Notes: generated by a model not told the origin, from the sequence alone. A stretch of DNA of 64,000 nt from Marinicrinis sediminis (GCF_042685085.1 NZ_JBHUMM010000045.1:62001-126000), one strand, 5' to 3'; positions 26,061 to 34,555 are shown, numbered from the stretch's first letter. Made by a program: numbers and translations.

Positions 26061-26120
26061 ATACGCATTGATTCATACGTATGGATTCAAGTTCGTTTAC
26101 ACTGACACAATCGGCACGGA

Positions 26121-26170
26121 AACAAAGAATGGTGGCCCAGGACTAAACCCTGAGACCACCATTCTTTGTT
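26121..26170 (-). terminator. Terminator of the alpha-amylase gene
   Basis: Perfect 15-bp arms (26121-26135 and 26156-26170) lie 27 bases beyond the amylase stop. The minus strand reads into TTTGTTTCC. Confidence 0.82.
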
Positions 26171-26196
26171 TAAACCGTTTCGTTCCAGCGAAATCC

Positions 26197-27753
26197 TTAT
26201 TGCTGAACCCAGATAGATACGGAACCGCCATTACAAGTGAAGTAACCCCAACCATTGTTGTCGATTGTTACGGTACCACCCTTGTTGCCAGTGATATCGT
26301 ACCAGGTTTCATTTTTGTTGCGTGTTCCAACATACATCCACTTGCCGCCGCCAGCGCCATCAGACATGATCGTAGCCAGACCGGATTTGTTGAATGAATT
26401 CGTTCCTTCACGTGTCCAGCCAATGATATTGCTGTCATTCAGGTAGTCATGCTGAGTACCATACGCGCGGTTCTTTCTTGCGTTCAAAATCGGATCAATT
26501 TTATTCTTGTGGGAGCTGATGCCGCCGTTGCCTGTTCCATAGTAATCTCCGTAGAACAGAGCAGGATATCCAGCTTCACGAGTCATAATAAGGGCATACG
26601 CCAAAGGTTTGAACCAGCTTTGGACAGTCGATTGCAGCGATTGTCCCGGCTGGGAGTCATGGTTGTCAACGAAGGTTACAGCCAGACCAGGATGCTGGGA
26701 AACGACAGTGTTGTTCAAAATGTTGGCCATGTTGTATCCGCCGCCGCCATTGGAAGCATTGTACAGGTTGTAGTGAAGCGGTACATCAAAGATCGAATGG
26801 TTGTAGCTTGTTTTTTGCAGGTAATTGTTCAGCTTGCCCATATCGCCGTTCCAGTATTCAGCAACAGAGAACAGGGATTTGCCTGTTGTACTGCGAACAT
26901 GGTTCAGCCAGTTTTTCAAGAAATCAAATTTGATATGTTTGACCGCATCGATTCGGAAGCCATCCAGGTTCAAGGTATTGGCGTACCAAACACCCCAGTT
27001 GCGAAGCTCGTTCGCGACATCCGGATGGTCAACGTCTACGTCTGCTCCCATCAGGTAGTCATAGTTCCCGTTTTCCGTGTCAACTTCCCAATCCCAGTTC
27101 TTTCCTGTTCCGCGGAATTTGTAGATCTTTCCGCTTTGCTGTGTATTTTGGTTCCAATCTGTGCCGTCGAAATGGTACCATCTCCATTTAAAGCTGGAGT
27201 ACGTATTGCCACGTCCAGGGAAATCAAGTTTTGTCCACGCCTTGATCGTGTAATCACCGGAAATTTCCTGGTTGCGGTTACTCGGGTTGACTTCCACAGC
27301 CGTTACATCTTCTGTACCATCTGCACCCAGACGATGATTCATGACGACATCCCCGTATACTTGGATACTCTTGCCCTTCAGGGTACTGATTGCAGATGTC
27401 AGCTGGCTCTTCGTTCCGTATTTTGTACGCGTAGTCCCCTTCTGATTGAACTCCCCAAGGTCATAGAGATCATAGACACCATAACCGACGTCCCCTTGAC
27501 TCTGTCCTTTCCACGCAGGTGGAATCCATACAGCTGTAATCCCCAAGTTTTGCAGGTTGGTCGCATCATTTTTCAGACGGTTCCAGTGGTTTCCGTCGTT
27601 CGGAACATACCATTCGAAATATTGCATCATGGTGCCATTTTGTGCGGCTGCTTCCGCTTTTTGAACATTGTTTCCGCCCTGAGGGACGATGATCATGGAA
27701 GCGGTTGCAAGCATGGCGATGGAAGTGACAACTTTTTTCTTCAGGCCTCTCAT
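26197..27753 (-). CDS. Secreted liquefying alpha-amylase (GH13, Bacillus type)
   Basis: An endo-acting enzyme that cuts alpha-1,4 links in starch outside the cell. The signal peptide spans about 36 residues, ending AEA|A. The mature chain starts NGTMMQYFEWYVPNDGNHW and matches the B. licheniformis/Bacillus sp. 707 liquefying amylases throughout. Catalytic residues are Asp269 (GFRIDAVKH), Glu299 (SVAEYW) and Asp366 (FVDNHDS). Length 518 is normal and no extra starch-binding domain is present. The ATG follows AAGGAGG. Two cre-like operators lie downstream of a good promoter, the same layout as for the pullulanase gene, so the two are probably co-regulated. Confidence 0.97.
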   Translation of the reverse strand: MRGLKKKVVTSIAMLATASMIIVPQGGNNVQKAEAAAQNGTMMQYFEWYVPNDGNHWNRLKNDATNLQNLGITAVWIPPAWKGQSQGDVGYGVYDLYDLGEFNQKGTTRTKYGTKSQLTSAISTLKGKSIQVYGDVVMNHRLGADGTEDVTAVEVNPSNRNQEISGDYTIKAWTKLDFPGRGNTYSSFKWRWYHFDGTDWNQNTQQSGKIYKFRGTGKNWDWEVDTENGNYDYLMGADVDVDHPDVANELRNWGVWYANTLNLDGFRIDAVKHIKFDFLKNWLNHVRSTTGKSLFSVAEYWNGDMGKLNNYLQKTSYNHSIFDVPLHYNLYNASNGGGGYNMANILNNTVVSQHPGLAVTFVDNHDSQPGQSLQSTVQSWFKPLAYALIMTREAGYPALFYGDYYGTGNGGISSHKNKIDPILNARKNRAYGTQHDYLNDSNIIGWTREGTNSFNKSGLATIMSDGAGGGKWMYVGTRNKNETWYDITGNKGGTVTIDNNGWGYFTCNGGSVSIWVQQ

Positions 27754-27908
27754 TTCATTAACTACCTCCTTAAAATGGTATTGCTGACTTGCACAAGCTC
27801 AATCCTGTCCAAGGATAAAACGCAGAGCCCGATATTGGCGTATCCCCTCCCTTTTTCGGTGTTCCGATCGCCTCTTGCCAAGTATTCTGACCGGTGGTAA
27901 GATAGAAG

Positions 27909-27923
27909 TGCAACCGTTTTCAA
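27909..27923 (-). promoter_or_regulatory. cre-type operator in the amylase leader
   Basis: TTGAAAACGGTTGCA on the minus strand matches the CcpA consensus WTGNAANCGNWNNCW exactly. The same 16-mer (with one further C) recurs upstream of the pullulanase gene. Confidence 0.75.
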
Positions 27924-27943
27924 GTGATTTTTTTTATTGAAAA

Positions 27944-27958
27944 TAGAAAGCGGTTTCA
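27944..27958. promoter_or_regulatory. cre-type operator at the amylase transcription start
   Basis: TAGAAAGCGGTTTCA has one mismatch to the cre consensus and overlaps the expected transcription start, a position where CcpA or another LacI-type repressor would block initiation. Confidence 0.65.
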
Positions 27959-27963
27959 TGGAT

Positions 27964-27992
27964 ATTGTAGCAAATCAAAATCTATTAATCAA
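27964..27992 (-). promoter_or_regulatory. Predicted sigma-A promoter of the amylase gene
   Basis: TTGATT (27987-27992) and TACAAT (27964-27969) are 17 bases apart on the minus strand, giving a leader of about 200 bases. Confidence 0.7.
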
Positions 27993-28079
27993 CTATATTT
28001 TATCATTGATAAGAGATTTTGATAGTTTTTCTTTATTTATCTATTTAAGCGCCTTTATCTCCCTGAATTCGACATCCTT

Positions 28080-28625
28080 TGTTCTTTGCAATTGTCTCTT
28101 CTCTCTCTTCTCTTAATCTCTTCATCTGCTGGCCTGTTGGTCTCTTCATTTCTCACTTTTCTGATTTCTTTACCTTACGCGTTTATTCTCTCTTTTCTAT
28201 TGCTTCTTCAGCTCAAACTCTTTATCTCTGTTTCTTTCTATTTGTCTCTCTTTCTCTCTTTCTCATTCTATTTCTATTTCTCTATCTTTCTATTCCTCTC
28301 TCTTTCTTTTCTCTCTACAGTACCTTTCCAATCTCCGCTCATTCATTTCCCTCTCTTCAGTTCTCTCTTCATCCTTTTCACCCTCCACTCCCTCTTTCAC
28401 TACTTTTCTGTTACCAGAATGCTTTCACATCTTTTCTTCCCCATCTTTCTTTACCGCTTTACTTTCTTTTTCTTTCACTACTACGCTACTTTTTCACTTC
28501 TTTCCTTACGCCTACTTCCAGGTCTGTAACCCGCTTTCACTTGGGTTCTCTTCATTTTTGTCTTGTCAATTTCTTTTGATCAATCTATGTTCCATTTCTG
28601 CCCCTATCTTTCATTTACTCCACTC
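28080..28625. repeat. Pyrimidine-rich tract, about 540 bp
   Basis: The plus strand is overwhelmingly C and T for over 500 bases (runs such as CTCTCTTCTCTTAATCTC and TTTCTTTTCTCTCTAC), with no stable repeat unit. It lies between the amylase promoter and the rhodanese gene. Two long frames through it translate into Ser/Leu/Phe-rich low-complexity sequence without start signals and are not genes. Confidence 0.85.
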
Positions 28626-28696
28626 TGTCTGCTCCGTTAGCAACGGCCAGGAGGTGTGCTGATTAAGTCTGAGAAACCGGACTCTCTTCTTCCATA

Positions 28697-28742
28697 CTAT
28701 TTGATGAATTCCACTTATCCTATTTGATGAGTTCCACTATAT
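28697..28742. repeat. Tandem 23-bp direct repeat upstream of the rhodanese-MBL gene
   Basis: Two adjacent copies, CTATTTGATGAATTCCACT... (28697-28719) and CTATTTGATGAGTTCCACT... (28720-28742), differ at only a few positions. They lie about 150 bases upstream of the start codon and could be an operator. The rest of 28743-28890 shows nothing else clear. Confidence 0.75.
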
Positions 28743-28890
28743 TGATTTGTTTTAAGGTGAATAGCTTGGCACTCTGGTGGGTAATGTACATGTAGGATAT
28801 CGGCAGGAAAGGGATCGTGTACAAGCCGTGATCCTGACTCATAACGTACAGACAAGCATCGCCATATATAAGCGTGGAAAGGGGTATAAA

Positions 28891-30036
28891 ATGATGACAA
28901 CTTCCATTCAGATTCAGACAATTCCAGTAGCGGAGCTTGCACGCAAAGTGATCGCTCGGGAACCTTTGACACTTGTTGATGTGCGGCCAAAAGAAAGATT
29001 CGATGACTGGAAAATTGAAGGGGAAGGCATTCGGGTGTTGCACATGCCCCATGCAGAGTTGGATGCGTCGATGGCGTATTTTCACCAGCAGCTGGAGAAG
29101 GATGCACTCTTCTATGTAATCTGTTCAAAAGGAAAAACGTCAGAACTGGCAACGAAACGATTCATGGAAGAAGGTTTCACGGGCGCTACGTCCGTGGAAG
29201 GAGGCATGGCCGCATGGGGAGAGCATATCGTACCTGTACATCTGGCCGATCTGGCTGGGAACGGTGCGCTCATTCAGTTCGTACGTATCGGCAAAGGGTG
29301 CCTCTCTTATATGGTCGTCTCCAATGGCGAAGCCGCCCTCATCGACATCAGTCGAACGATAGAACCCTATGAACAGGCACTGGAGCAGTATCAGGCTGAG
29401 CTGAAAGCGGTGCTGGATACGCATCTGCACGCCGACCACATTTCAGGCGGCAGACGAATGGCGGAGCAGCACCATACCCGTTACTACCTGCCTCCCCGCG
29501 ACGCCGATCAGGTGGTATTCGATTATACGCCACTGGAGGATCAAATGACGCTTCACATCGGAGAAGTGACGATCAAGGCGCTCTATTCACCCGGTCATAC
29601 GATCGGCAGCACTTCTTTCCTGATTGAGGACCAATACCTGCTTACCGGAGACATCCTGTTTATTGACTCGATCGGCAGACCTGATCTGGCTGGCAAGGCA
29701 AGCGACTGGGTAGATGACCTGCGTACGTCCTTATATGAACGATACAAAGCACTTGCCATATACAATCGGCTTGAAGTGTTGCCTGCCCACTTTATGACGC
29801 TTCATGAAATGAATGCCGACGGCAGTGTAAGAAAGCTACTTCGAGCTTTATTTGAAGAAAATCACGGACTGAATATTGAAGATGCACAGACTTTCAGGAA
29901 AACGGTAACCGAAAATCTGCCCCCTCAGCCCAACAGCTATGAGCAGATCAGGCAAACCAATATGGGACGGATGACACCAGAGGAAGCAGAACAAAGTGAA
30001 ATGGAGCTTGGGCCCAACCGCTGTGCGGTCCGCTAG
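28891..30036 (+). CDS. Rhodanese and MBL-fold fusion, persulfide dioxygenase-like
   Basis: The 381-residue cytosolic protein has an N-terminal rhodanese domain (about 1-110) with active-site Cys in VICSKGKTSELA, then an MBL domain (about 125-340) of the ETHE1 type: THLHADHISGG, YSPGHTIGST, LTGDILFIDSIGRPDL. Such proteins oxidise or transfer persulfide sulfur during sulfide detoxification; relatives such as CstB combine these domains in a different order. ATG at 28891 follows GGAAAGGGG and replaces the open-frame start at 28777. A SulP transporter follows after 92 bases, suggesting a two-gene sulfur unit. Confidence 0.9.
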   Translation: MMTTSIQIQTIPVAELARKVIAREPLTLVDVRPKERFDDWKIEGEGIRVLHMPHAELDASMAYFHQQLEKDALFYVICSKGKTSELATKRFMEEGFTGATSVEGGMAAWGEHIVPVHLADLAGNGALIQFVRIGKGCLSYMVVSNGEAALIDISRTIEPYEQALEQYQAELKAVLDTHLHADHISGGRRMAEQHHTRYYLPPRDADQVVFDYTPLEDQMTLHIGEVTIKALYSPGHTIGSTSFLIEDQYLLTGDILFIDSIGRPDLAGKASDWVDDLRTSLYERYKALAIYNRLEVLPAHFMTLHEMNADGSVRKLLRALFEENHGLNIEDAQTFRKTVTENLPPQPNSYEQIRQTNMGRMTPEEAEQSEMELGPNRCAVR

Positions 30037-30128
30037 TTGAAGACAAGTCTCTGGGACGACAGGACGATGTCCGAAATCCCTGATCAAGAAAGGCAGGCCA
30101 GGCAAGCAAGTAAAGGGAGGAAACGGGT

Positions 30129-31781
30129 ATGAGCGGGTTATGGCCCTACACACGAACTAACCTTCGCGGGGATCTAACTGCCGGAATGGTTGTGGCGGTC
30201 ATTCTCATCCCCCAGGCGTTGGCCTATGCGATGCTCGCAGGTCTTCCTCCCATCTATGGCCTGTATGCCTCAACGATTCCCCTTGTCCTGTATGCGTTGT
30301 TTGGAAGCTCGAGACAGCTGTCTGTGGGGCCCGCTGCTACGGTAAGCCTGCTGGTATTTTCCAGCCTTGCCCCGCTTGCTACGCCAGAGAGTCCTTCCTA
30401 TCTGGCACTTGCCGTCCTCCTCACCTTTCTGATCGGTGCCTCCCAATTGCTGATGGGCTTGCTTCGTTTCGGGTTTATTGCGACTTTTTTATCCCATGGC
30501 GTGATTCGCGCCTTTACTGCTGCGGCAGCCATTTTAATCATCCTGAGTCAACTCAAGCATATCCTCGGGATTGCGCTCACATCCGGTGGCTCATTCCTGT
30601 CCACGATGGGGCAGTTGATGCAGCAATGGCAGGACATTCATGGCCTGACTCTGCTATTCGGTGCAGCTTCTATGCTCCTGTTGATCGCAGTCAAAAAATG
30701 GCGTTTCCCCGTTCCGGGCCCCTTGCTGCTGATTCCGCTTGCTACACTGCTTACCTACCTGTTCAGACTGGATCAGAAAGGTCTCGGAATCGCCGGGCCA
30801 GTGGCTTCCGGTTTCCCCTCTGTTCGATTACCGATGCTACAGCATGACATGGATACCTACACCAGCTTAATCCCGCTTGCGCTCACCATTGCACTTGTCA
30901 GCTTTGTGGAGTCTACTTCCATTGCCCGCTCCCTGGCCACCTCATCAAGAGACCAAAGTCGTCCCAATCGTGATTTAATCGGGCTGGGACTTGCCAACCT
31001 TTCATCTTCTCTCGTGTCTGCTCTTCCAGTTACTGGCGGATTGTCCCGCTCTGCCATGAATCGGCAATCAGGCGCACAAACCCAGCTTGCTTCAATTATA
31101 ACTGCAGTGCTAATTTCGGCTACGCTTCTATTTTTTACTTCCGCCTTTTATTACTTGCCGATGTCCGCCCTGGCCGCCATGATTATCGTCGGGGTGGCGC
31201 CACTCATTGAATTTCGAACACCTTCCTCCTATTTTCGCATCAAAAAAAGCGACGGATGGGTGTGGGTCGTGGCCTTTGCCGGTACGCTGTTGCTAGGTGT
31301 CATGAAAGGCATTCTACTCGGGGTGGTGTTTTCGCTTATGCTCTTTATTAAGCGAAGCGCCTATCCACATACGGCTGAGCTTGGCTATCTGCCACAAAAG
31401 CAGCTTTATCGCAATGTGCTTCGCTATCCGGAAGCCAAAACAATGCCCGGTGTGCTCATTTTTCGGATGGACGCCTCTTTTTATTTTGCTAACATGGGTT
31501 ATCTGGAAAAGCAGTTACATGAAAGGCTGGAAATGCGACGGGACATTCGGTGGATCATTCTGGACGGCTCCAGTGCCAATGCCATTGATGCCGTTGCACT
31601 CTCTTCCTTGCTGCAATTCAGACATGAACTGCAAGAGGGGGGCGTTACCCTTTTATTTGCACAACTAAAAGGACCCGTCAAAGACTTGTTTCAGCGCTCT
31701 GACTGGTCCCAGTATTCCTTTCATTCCTATGCTTTTGATACCATAGATGAAGCTTTGGCGGTGATCAGGCGCGATCCGTGA
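30129..31781 (+). CDS. SulP family anion permease with STAS domain
   Basis: A 550-residue membrane transporter with about 11-12 helices (RGDLTAGMVVAVILIPQALAYAM and LPPIYGLYAS are SulP signatures) and a cytoplasmic STAS domain from about residue 430 (VLIFRMDASFYFANM, then WIILDGSSANAIDAVAL). Members carry sulfate or bicarbonate. Next to the rhodanese-MBL gene, export or import of sulfate or sulfite is the natural guess. The start follows GGGAGG. An 11-bp repeat (GTGATCCATGT) and distant 8-bp inverted arms surround the stop codon. Confidence 0.92.
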   Translation: MSGLWPYTRTNLRGDLTAGMVVAVILIPQALAYAMLAGLPPIYGLYASTIPLVLYALFGSSRQLSVGPAATVSLLVFSSLAPLATPESPSYLALAVLLTFLIGASQLLMGLLRFGFIATFLSHGVIRAFTAAAAILIILSQLKHILGIALTSGGSFLSTMGQLMQQWQDIHGLTLLFGAASMLLLIAVKKWRFPVPGPLLLIPLATLLTYLFRLDQKGLGIAGPVASGFPSVRLPMLQHDMDTYTSLIPLALTIALVSFVESTSIARSLATSSRDQSRPNRDLIGLGLANLSSSLVSALPVTGGLSRSAMNRQSGAQTQLASIITAVLISATLLFFTSAFYYLPMSALAAMIIVGVAPLIEFRTPSSYFRIKKSDGWVWVVAFAGTLLLGVMKGILLGVVFSLMLFIKRSAYPHTAELGYLPQKQLYRNVLRYPEAKTMPGVLIFRMDASFYFANMGYLEKQLHERLEMRRDIRWIILDGSSANAIDAVALSSLLQFRHELQEGGVTLLFAQLKGPVKDLFQRSDWSQYSFHSYAFDTIDEALAVIRRDP

Positions 31782-31858
31782 TCCATGTGTGATCCATGTG
31801 TGATCCGAGATCATGCGCCTGAGACCGTCACGATGACAAGACCATCGAGCAATCGGTT

Positions 31859-32371
31859 CTAGTGGTCATGTCCGCCTCCACCATGTCCGTCATCCTCTGA
31901 AACCGTCTGATCCAGTTGCTTCAACTCTTCTTCACTGACCTCTCCGACTACAAGATGGCGTTTGGGCATGAGATGGGTGCCGCGGGCGGTAATATGGGTC
32001 TGCATCACGTAGATCCCGTTTGATTCGAATGTGGTCGTAACCCCGTACCATCCATCGCCGAGCGAATCAGCCTGCACAAGCCTGGACCCGTCCCGCTCCC
32101 CTTTCTTCCATAGCTCTATCTGTACGTCACCTGCATCCTCGACAGGTTGCTGTTGTTGAGTCAGTGCCACAGCCAGTTCAACCGGCTGATTGATTGCCAA
32201 CTGTTCTTCTGCGTACATCGTAATTTCAATTGCGTCGCCTTGTGCGACAGAAATATCACTCGCCTGGCATGCAGACAGTAGAGCCACGCTAGTTATCAGG
32301 ACGATCATGGACCAGGCGGATGTGCGTCGTCTACCGAGGCGATGCGAGTCTGGTTGGTATGACTTTATCAT
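31859..32371 (-). CDS. YtkA-like (FixH-like) lipoprotein with histidine-rich tail
   Basis: A 170-residue exported protein. The signal sequence ends in the lipobox LSAC. The mature domain, about residues 45-140, has the YtkA/FixH beta-sandwich pattern (IEITMYAEEQLAINQPVELAVAL, then GDGWYGVTTTFESNGIYVMQTHITARG). The C-terminus DDGHGGGGHDH is a likely metal-binding tail. The family is often linked to copper or cytochrome oxidase assembly. It starts 13 bases after the PepSY gene, behind AAGGGGG, and is part of the same unit. Confidence 0.83.
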   Translation of the reverse strand: MIKSYQPDSHRLGRRRTSAWSMIVLITSVALLSACQASDISVAQGDAIEITMYAEEQLAINQPVELAVALTQQQQPVEDAGDVQIELWKKGERDGSRLVQADSLGDGWYGVTTTFESNGIYVMQTHITARGTHLMPKRHLVVGEVSEEELKQLDQTVSEDDGHGGGGHDH

Positions 32372-32384
32372 ATCGATATCCCCC

Positions 32385-33878
32385 TTATGCTGAAAACCAG
32401 GATTTCAGCGCTTTTATTCTGCGGATGACGAGTAAGTCCAGCAGCAAGACCGCCACGATAGAGAGACCCACCAGCGGCATGAGAATGCCAAGAATCAGTG
32501 TGATGGCCCACACCACAATGGTCTGCTTAACAGGTCGCGGCGATGCAGGTTTGGAAGGAGCTCCTAGCTTGCCTGCCGGACGACGCTTGAGCCACATGAC
32601 GATCGCACTGATGATCATGAGCACTAACCCCGCACATACGAGCAGACCAAGCAATTGATTGGGCAATCCGAACAGTCTTCCCTCATGAAGGGCAATCCCC
32701 AATGAAATGGCCTGGGCCGTTATGCCGAGATCAGCAAATCGCACATCTGTCAGTACGGTGCCGCTGTACTGATCAAGGTGTATGGTTGTCAGGTCGGTCG
32801 GATGCTGCCCAGTGGTTGCCACCGTATACACACCACTCGCTCCGCTCGGGAAAGACAGCGTATAGGGCTTATCGATAGACTGACTGTCTACCAGATGCTG
32901 AACCTCGTTGATTCCGAGCGGAATCAGTCCTTTGGTATCATCAGAAGTTGGCACCGGCAGCTTCTCTGTGGCCCATGGAATATCCTGAGCGACATCCTTT
33001 GTATACGTAACCGACTGCGGTTTCTCTCCGAAGCTGAGTGCAAAGGCGGGATATCCGGTATTGGTAGAGGTGGAGAACTTCTGAATCTGCTCCCCCATAA
33101 CCCCGGACCATGGCAGCCCGGTCAGAATGAGCAGGAGCAACCCCGCAGACAACCAGAAGGCAGGTACGGCGTGCAAATCTCTCCAGAATGTTCTTCCCCT
33201 GGCACGAAACCGCGGTAGCAAAGTCCCCCAGATCCCGCCTTTATTGCGCGGCCACCAAATATAGAGGCCTGTAAGCAGCAAAATCAACGCCCAGCCAGCA
33301 GCAAGTTCCACGAGCCGATTGGCCCAGGTTCCGCCGACAAGCAATTGGCTGTGAAGATCGCGCACCTGGTTCATCAGCATGTCATCGCTGGACAGCTTGC
33401 CTGACAGTTCACCATTATAAGGATTGATGAAGGCGAATGACATTTGTCCCTGTTCGATCAGTCCCATTTTTACCGAACGCTCCGGATTATCATATTGGGT
33501 CATGGAGATGACCACGGCACCCGGATGACCAGCCTGAACTTTCTCTACCATGTCCGATGGCGGCAGCTTCTCCTCCGTGACGGTTTGAGGTGAAACAAAA
33601 TACTGATCATGGTGCATATAATTTTCTACCTCATCCTTGAACAGATAAATGCCTCCGCTAATCGCGAGGATCAGTAGAAAAGGAGTGAAAATGAGACCCG
33701 CGTAAAAGTGCCATCTCCAAACGGAAGCATATAATGGACTTTTTTTCTTCTCGATTTTATGCTCGGTTTGTTGCTCATTCTGATGCTCATTCCTACGTTC
33801 CGTTGTTTTTTCAGCTTTATTTTCAGTTTGCCCTTGCGCAGAACTTGCAGGGCGGGATGGATTTATTTCCTCGTTCAT
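32385..33878 (-). CDS. PepSY-associated TM domain membrane protein
   Basis: A 497-residue membrane protein. After a polar, Glu/Gln/Asn-rich N-terminus (about 45 residues) come four main helices and two PepSY-type extracellular regions. The motifs WRWHFYAGLIFTPFLLILAISGGIYLF, RDLHSQLLVG, FWRDLHAVPAFW and GIALHEGRLFG carry conserved histidines that probably bind haem. Relatives are iron- or copper-associated membrane reductases (the PiuB/FoxB-like group). The ATG follows GAGGAG. Regulator, this gene and the YtkA lipoprotein lie in order on one strand. Confidence 0.9.
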   Translation of the reverse strand: MNEEINPSRPASSAQGQTENKAEKTTERRNEHQNEQQTEHKIEKKKSPLYASVWRWHFYAGLIFTPFLLILAISGGIYLFKDEVENYMHHDQYFVSPQTVTEEKLPPSDMVEKVQAGHPGAVVISMTQYDNPERSVKMGLIEQGQMSFAFINPYNGELSGKLSSDDMLMNQVRDLHSQLLVGGTWANRLVELAAGWALILLLTGLYIWWPRNKGGIWGTLLPRFRARGRTFWRDLHAVPAFWLSAGLLLLILTGLPWSGVMGEQIQKFSTSTNTGYPAFALSFGEKPQSVTYTKDVAQDIPWATEKLPVPTSDDTKGLIPLGINEVQHLVDSQSIDKPYTLSFPSGASGVYTVATTGQHPTDLTTIHLDQYSGTVLTDVRFADLGITAQAISLGIALHEGRLFGLPNQLLGLLVCAGLVLMIISAIVMWLKRRPAGKLGAPSKPASPRPVKQTIVVWAITLILGILMPLVGLSIVAVLLLDLLVIRRIKALKSWFSA

Positions 33879-33949
33879 CGATTGAATGCTCCTCTAATTA
33901 ATATGTTTGCGATTACATATGATGACATTTCAAATTCCTTCATCACGAA

Positions 33950-34555
33950 TCACGAATGATTTTGTCCATTTTTACCGCAACAAGATGAGGACGGATGATG
34001 CATCGTCTGGACAATGGTCGAGACCGCCTGTTTGAAACCATACACCTCTCCGCCAAAGCCGGTCTGAAATTTCAATGCATCCTGTCTGGACTGAAATGCG
34101 AGAACCTGTGGCTGACAGCAGTTAATGTGTACAGAAGGATTGAATAAAAACGTCGCCATCTGTGCACTGAGCGTCGTATCCAGAATAAAGTCCTTGCACA
34201 GCAGATGAGAAATCTCTGACTCCATGTCGGCGTAGCGTAGCAAGGCACAGTGTGCGCAACAGGCATGCTCTACGGTCTGGTCCGTCCGAATCACCTGTAC
34301 CGCATGCCGGGAAGCAGATGACTTATAGCAATACACACAGGCCAGACTGGCAGGTTGCTTCGGCACCGAGGCCAGGGCGATTCCACCTGAAGTCTTCTCT
34401 ACTTTTCCTTCGTCCATTAACGGCTTCAGATCCCGATAAATCGTCATCTCCGAAACCTCCAGCCGCTCGCTCAAGTCGGAGACCCTAAGTGTTTTCTCAT
34501 CCTTCAGCCACTCCATGATTTGTTGTTGTCTTTCGATCGGAAGCATTCCTTCCAT
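33950..34555 (-). CDS. DeoR-type HTH regulator fused to a cysteine-rich NosL-like domain
   Basis: Residues 1-60 form a DeoR-type winged helix (RQQQIMEWLKDEKTLRVSDLSERLEVSEMTIYRDLK). Instead of a sugar-phosphate domain, residues 70-185 contain ten cysteines: CVYC (73, 76), CCAHC (99-103), C120, CC (146-147) and a CC pair at the tail (192-193). The segment QVLAFQSRQDALKFQTGFGGEVYGF resembles the end of NosL, a Cu(I)-binding protein. I infer a metal-sensing, probably copper-sensing, repressor of the PepSY and YtkA genes that follow. The start could be codon 1 or the ATG at codon 4. Confidence 0.8.
   Translation of the reverse strand: MEGMLPIERQQQIMEWLKDEKTLRVSDLSERLEVSEMTIYRDLKPLMDEGKVEKTSGGIALASVPKQPASLACVYCYKSSASRHAVQVIRTDQTVEHACCAHCALLRYADMESEISHLLCKDFILDTTLSAQMATFLFNPSVHINCCQPQVLAFQSRQDALKFQTGFGGEVYGFKQAVSTIVQTMHHPSSSCCGKNGQNHS

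Noticed and set aside
28079..28579. Two overlapping long frames in the pyrimidine tract (Ser/Leu/Phe-rich)
   Set aside because: The tract has so few stops because it contains little A; neither frame has a ribosome site or a real protein pattern.
28653..28721. Leader peptide ORF behind AGGAGG upstream of the rhodanese gene
   Set aside because: GTG is too close to the AGGAGG, and CTG or ATT starts are too rare to support a 22-residue ORF by eye.
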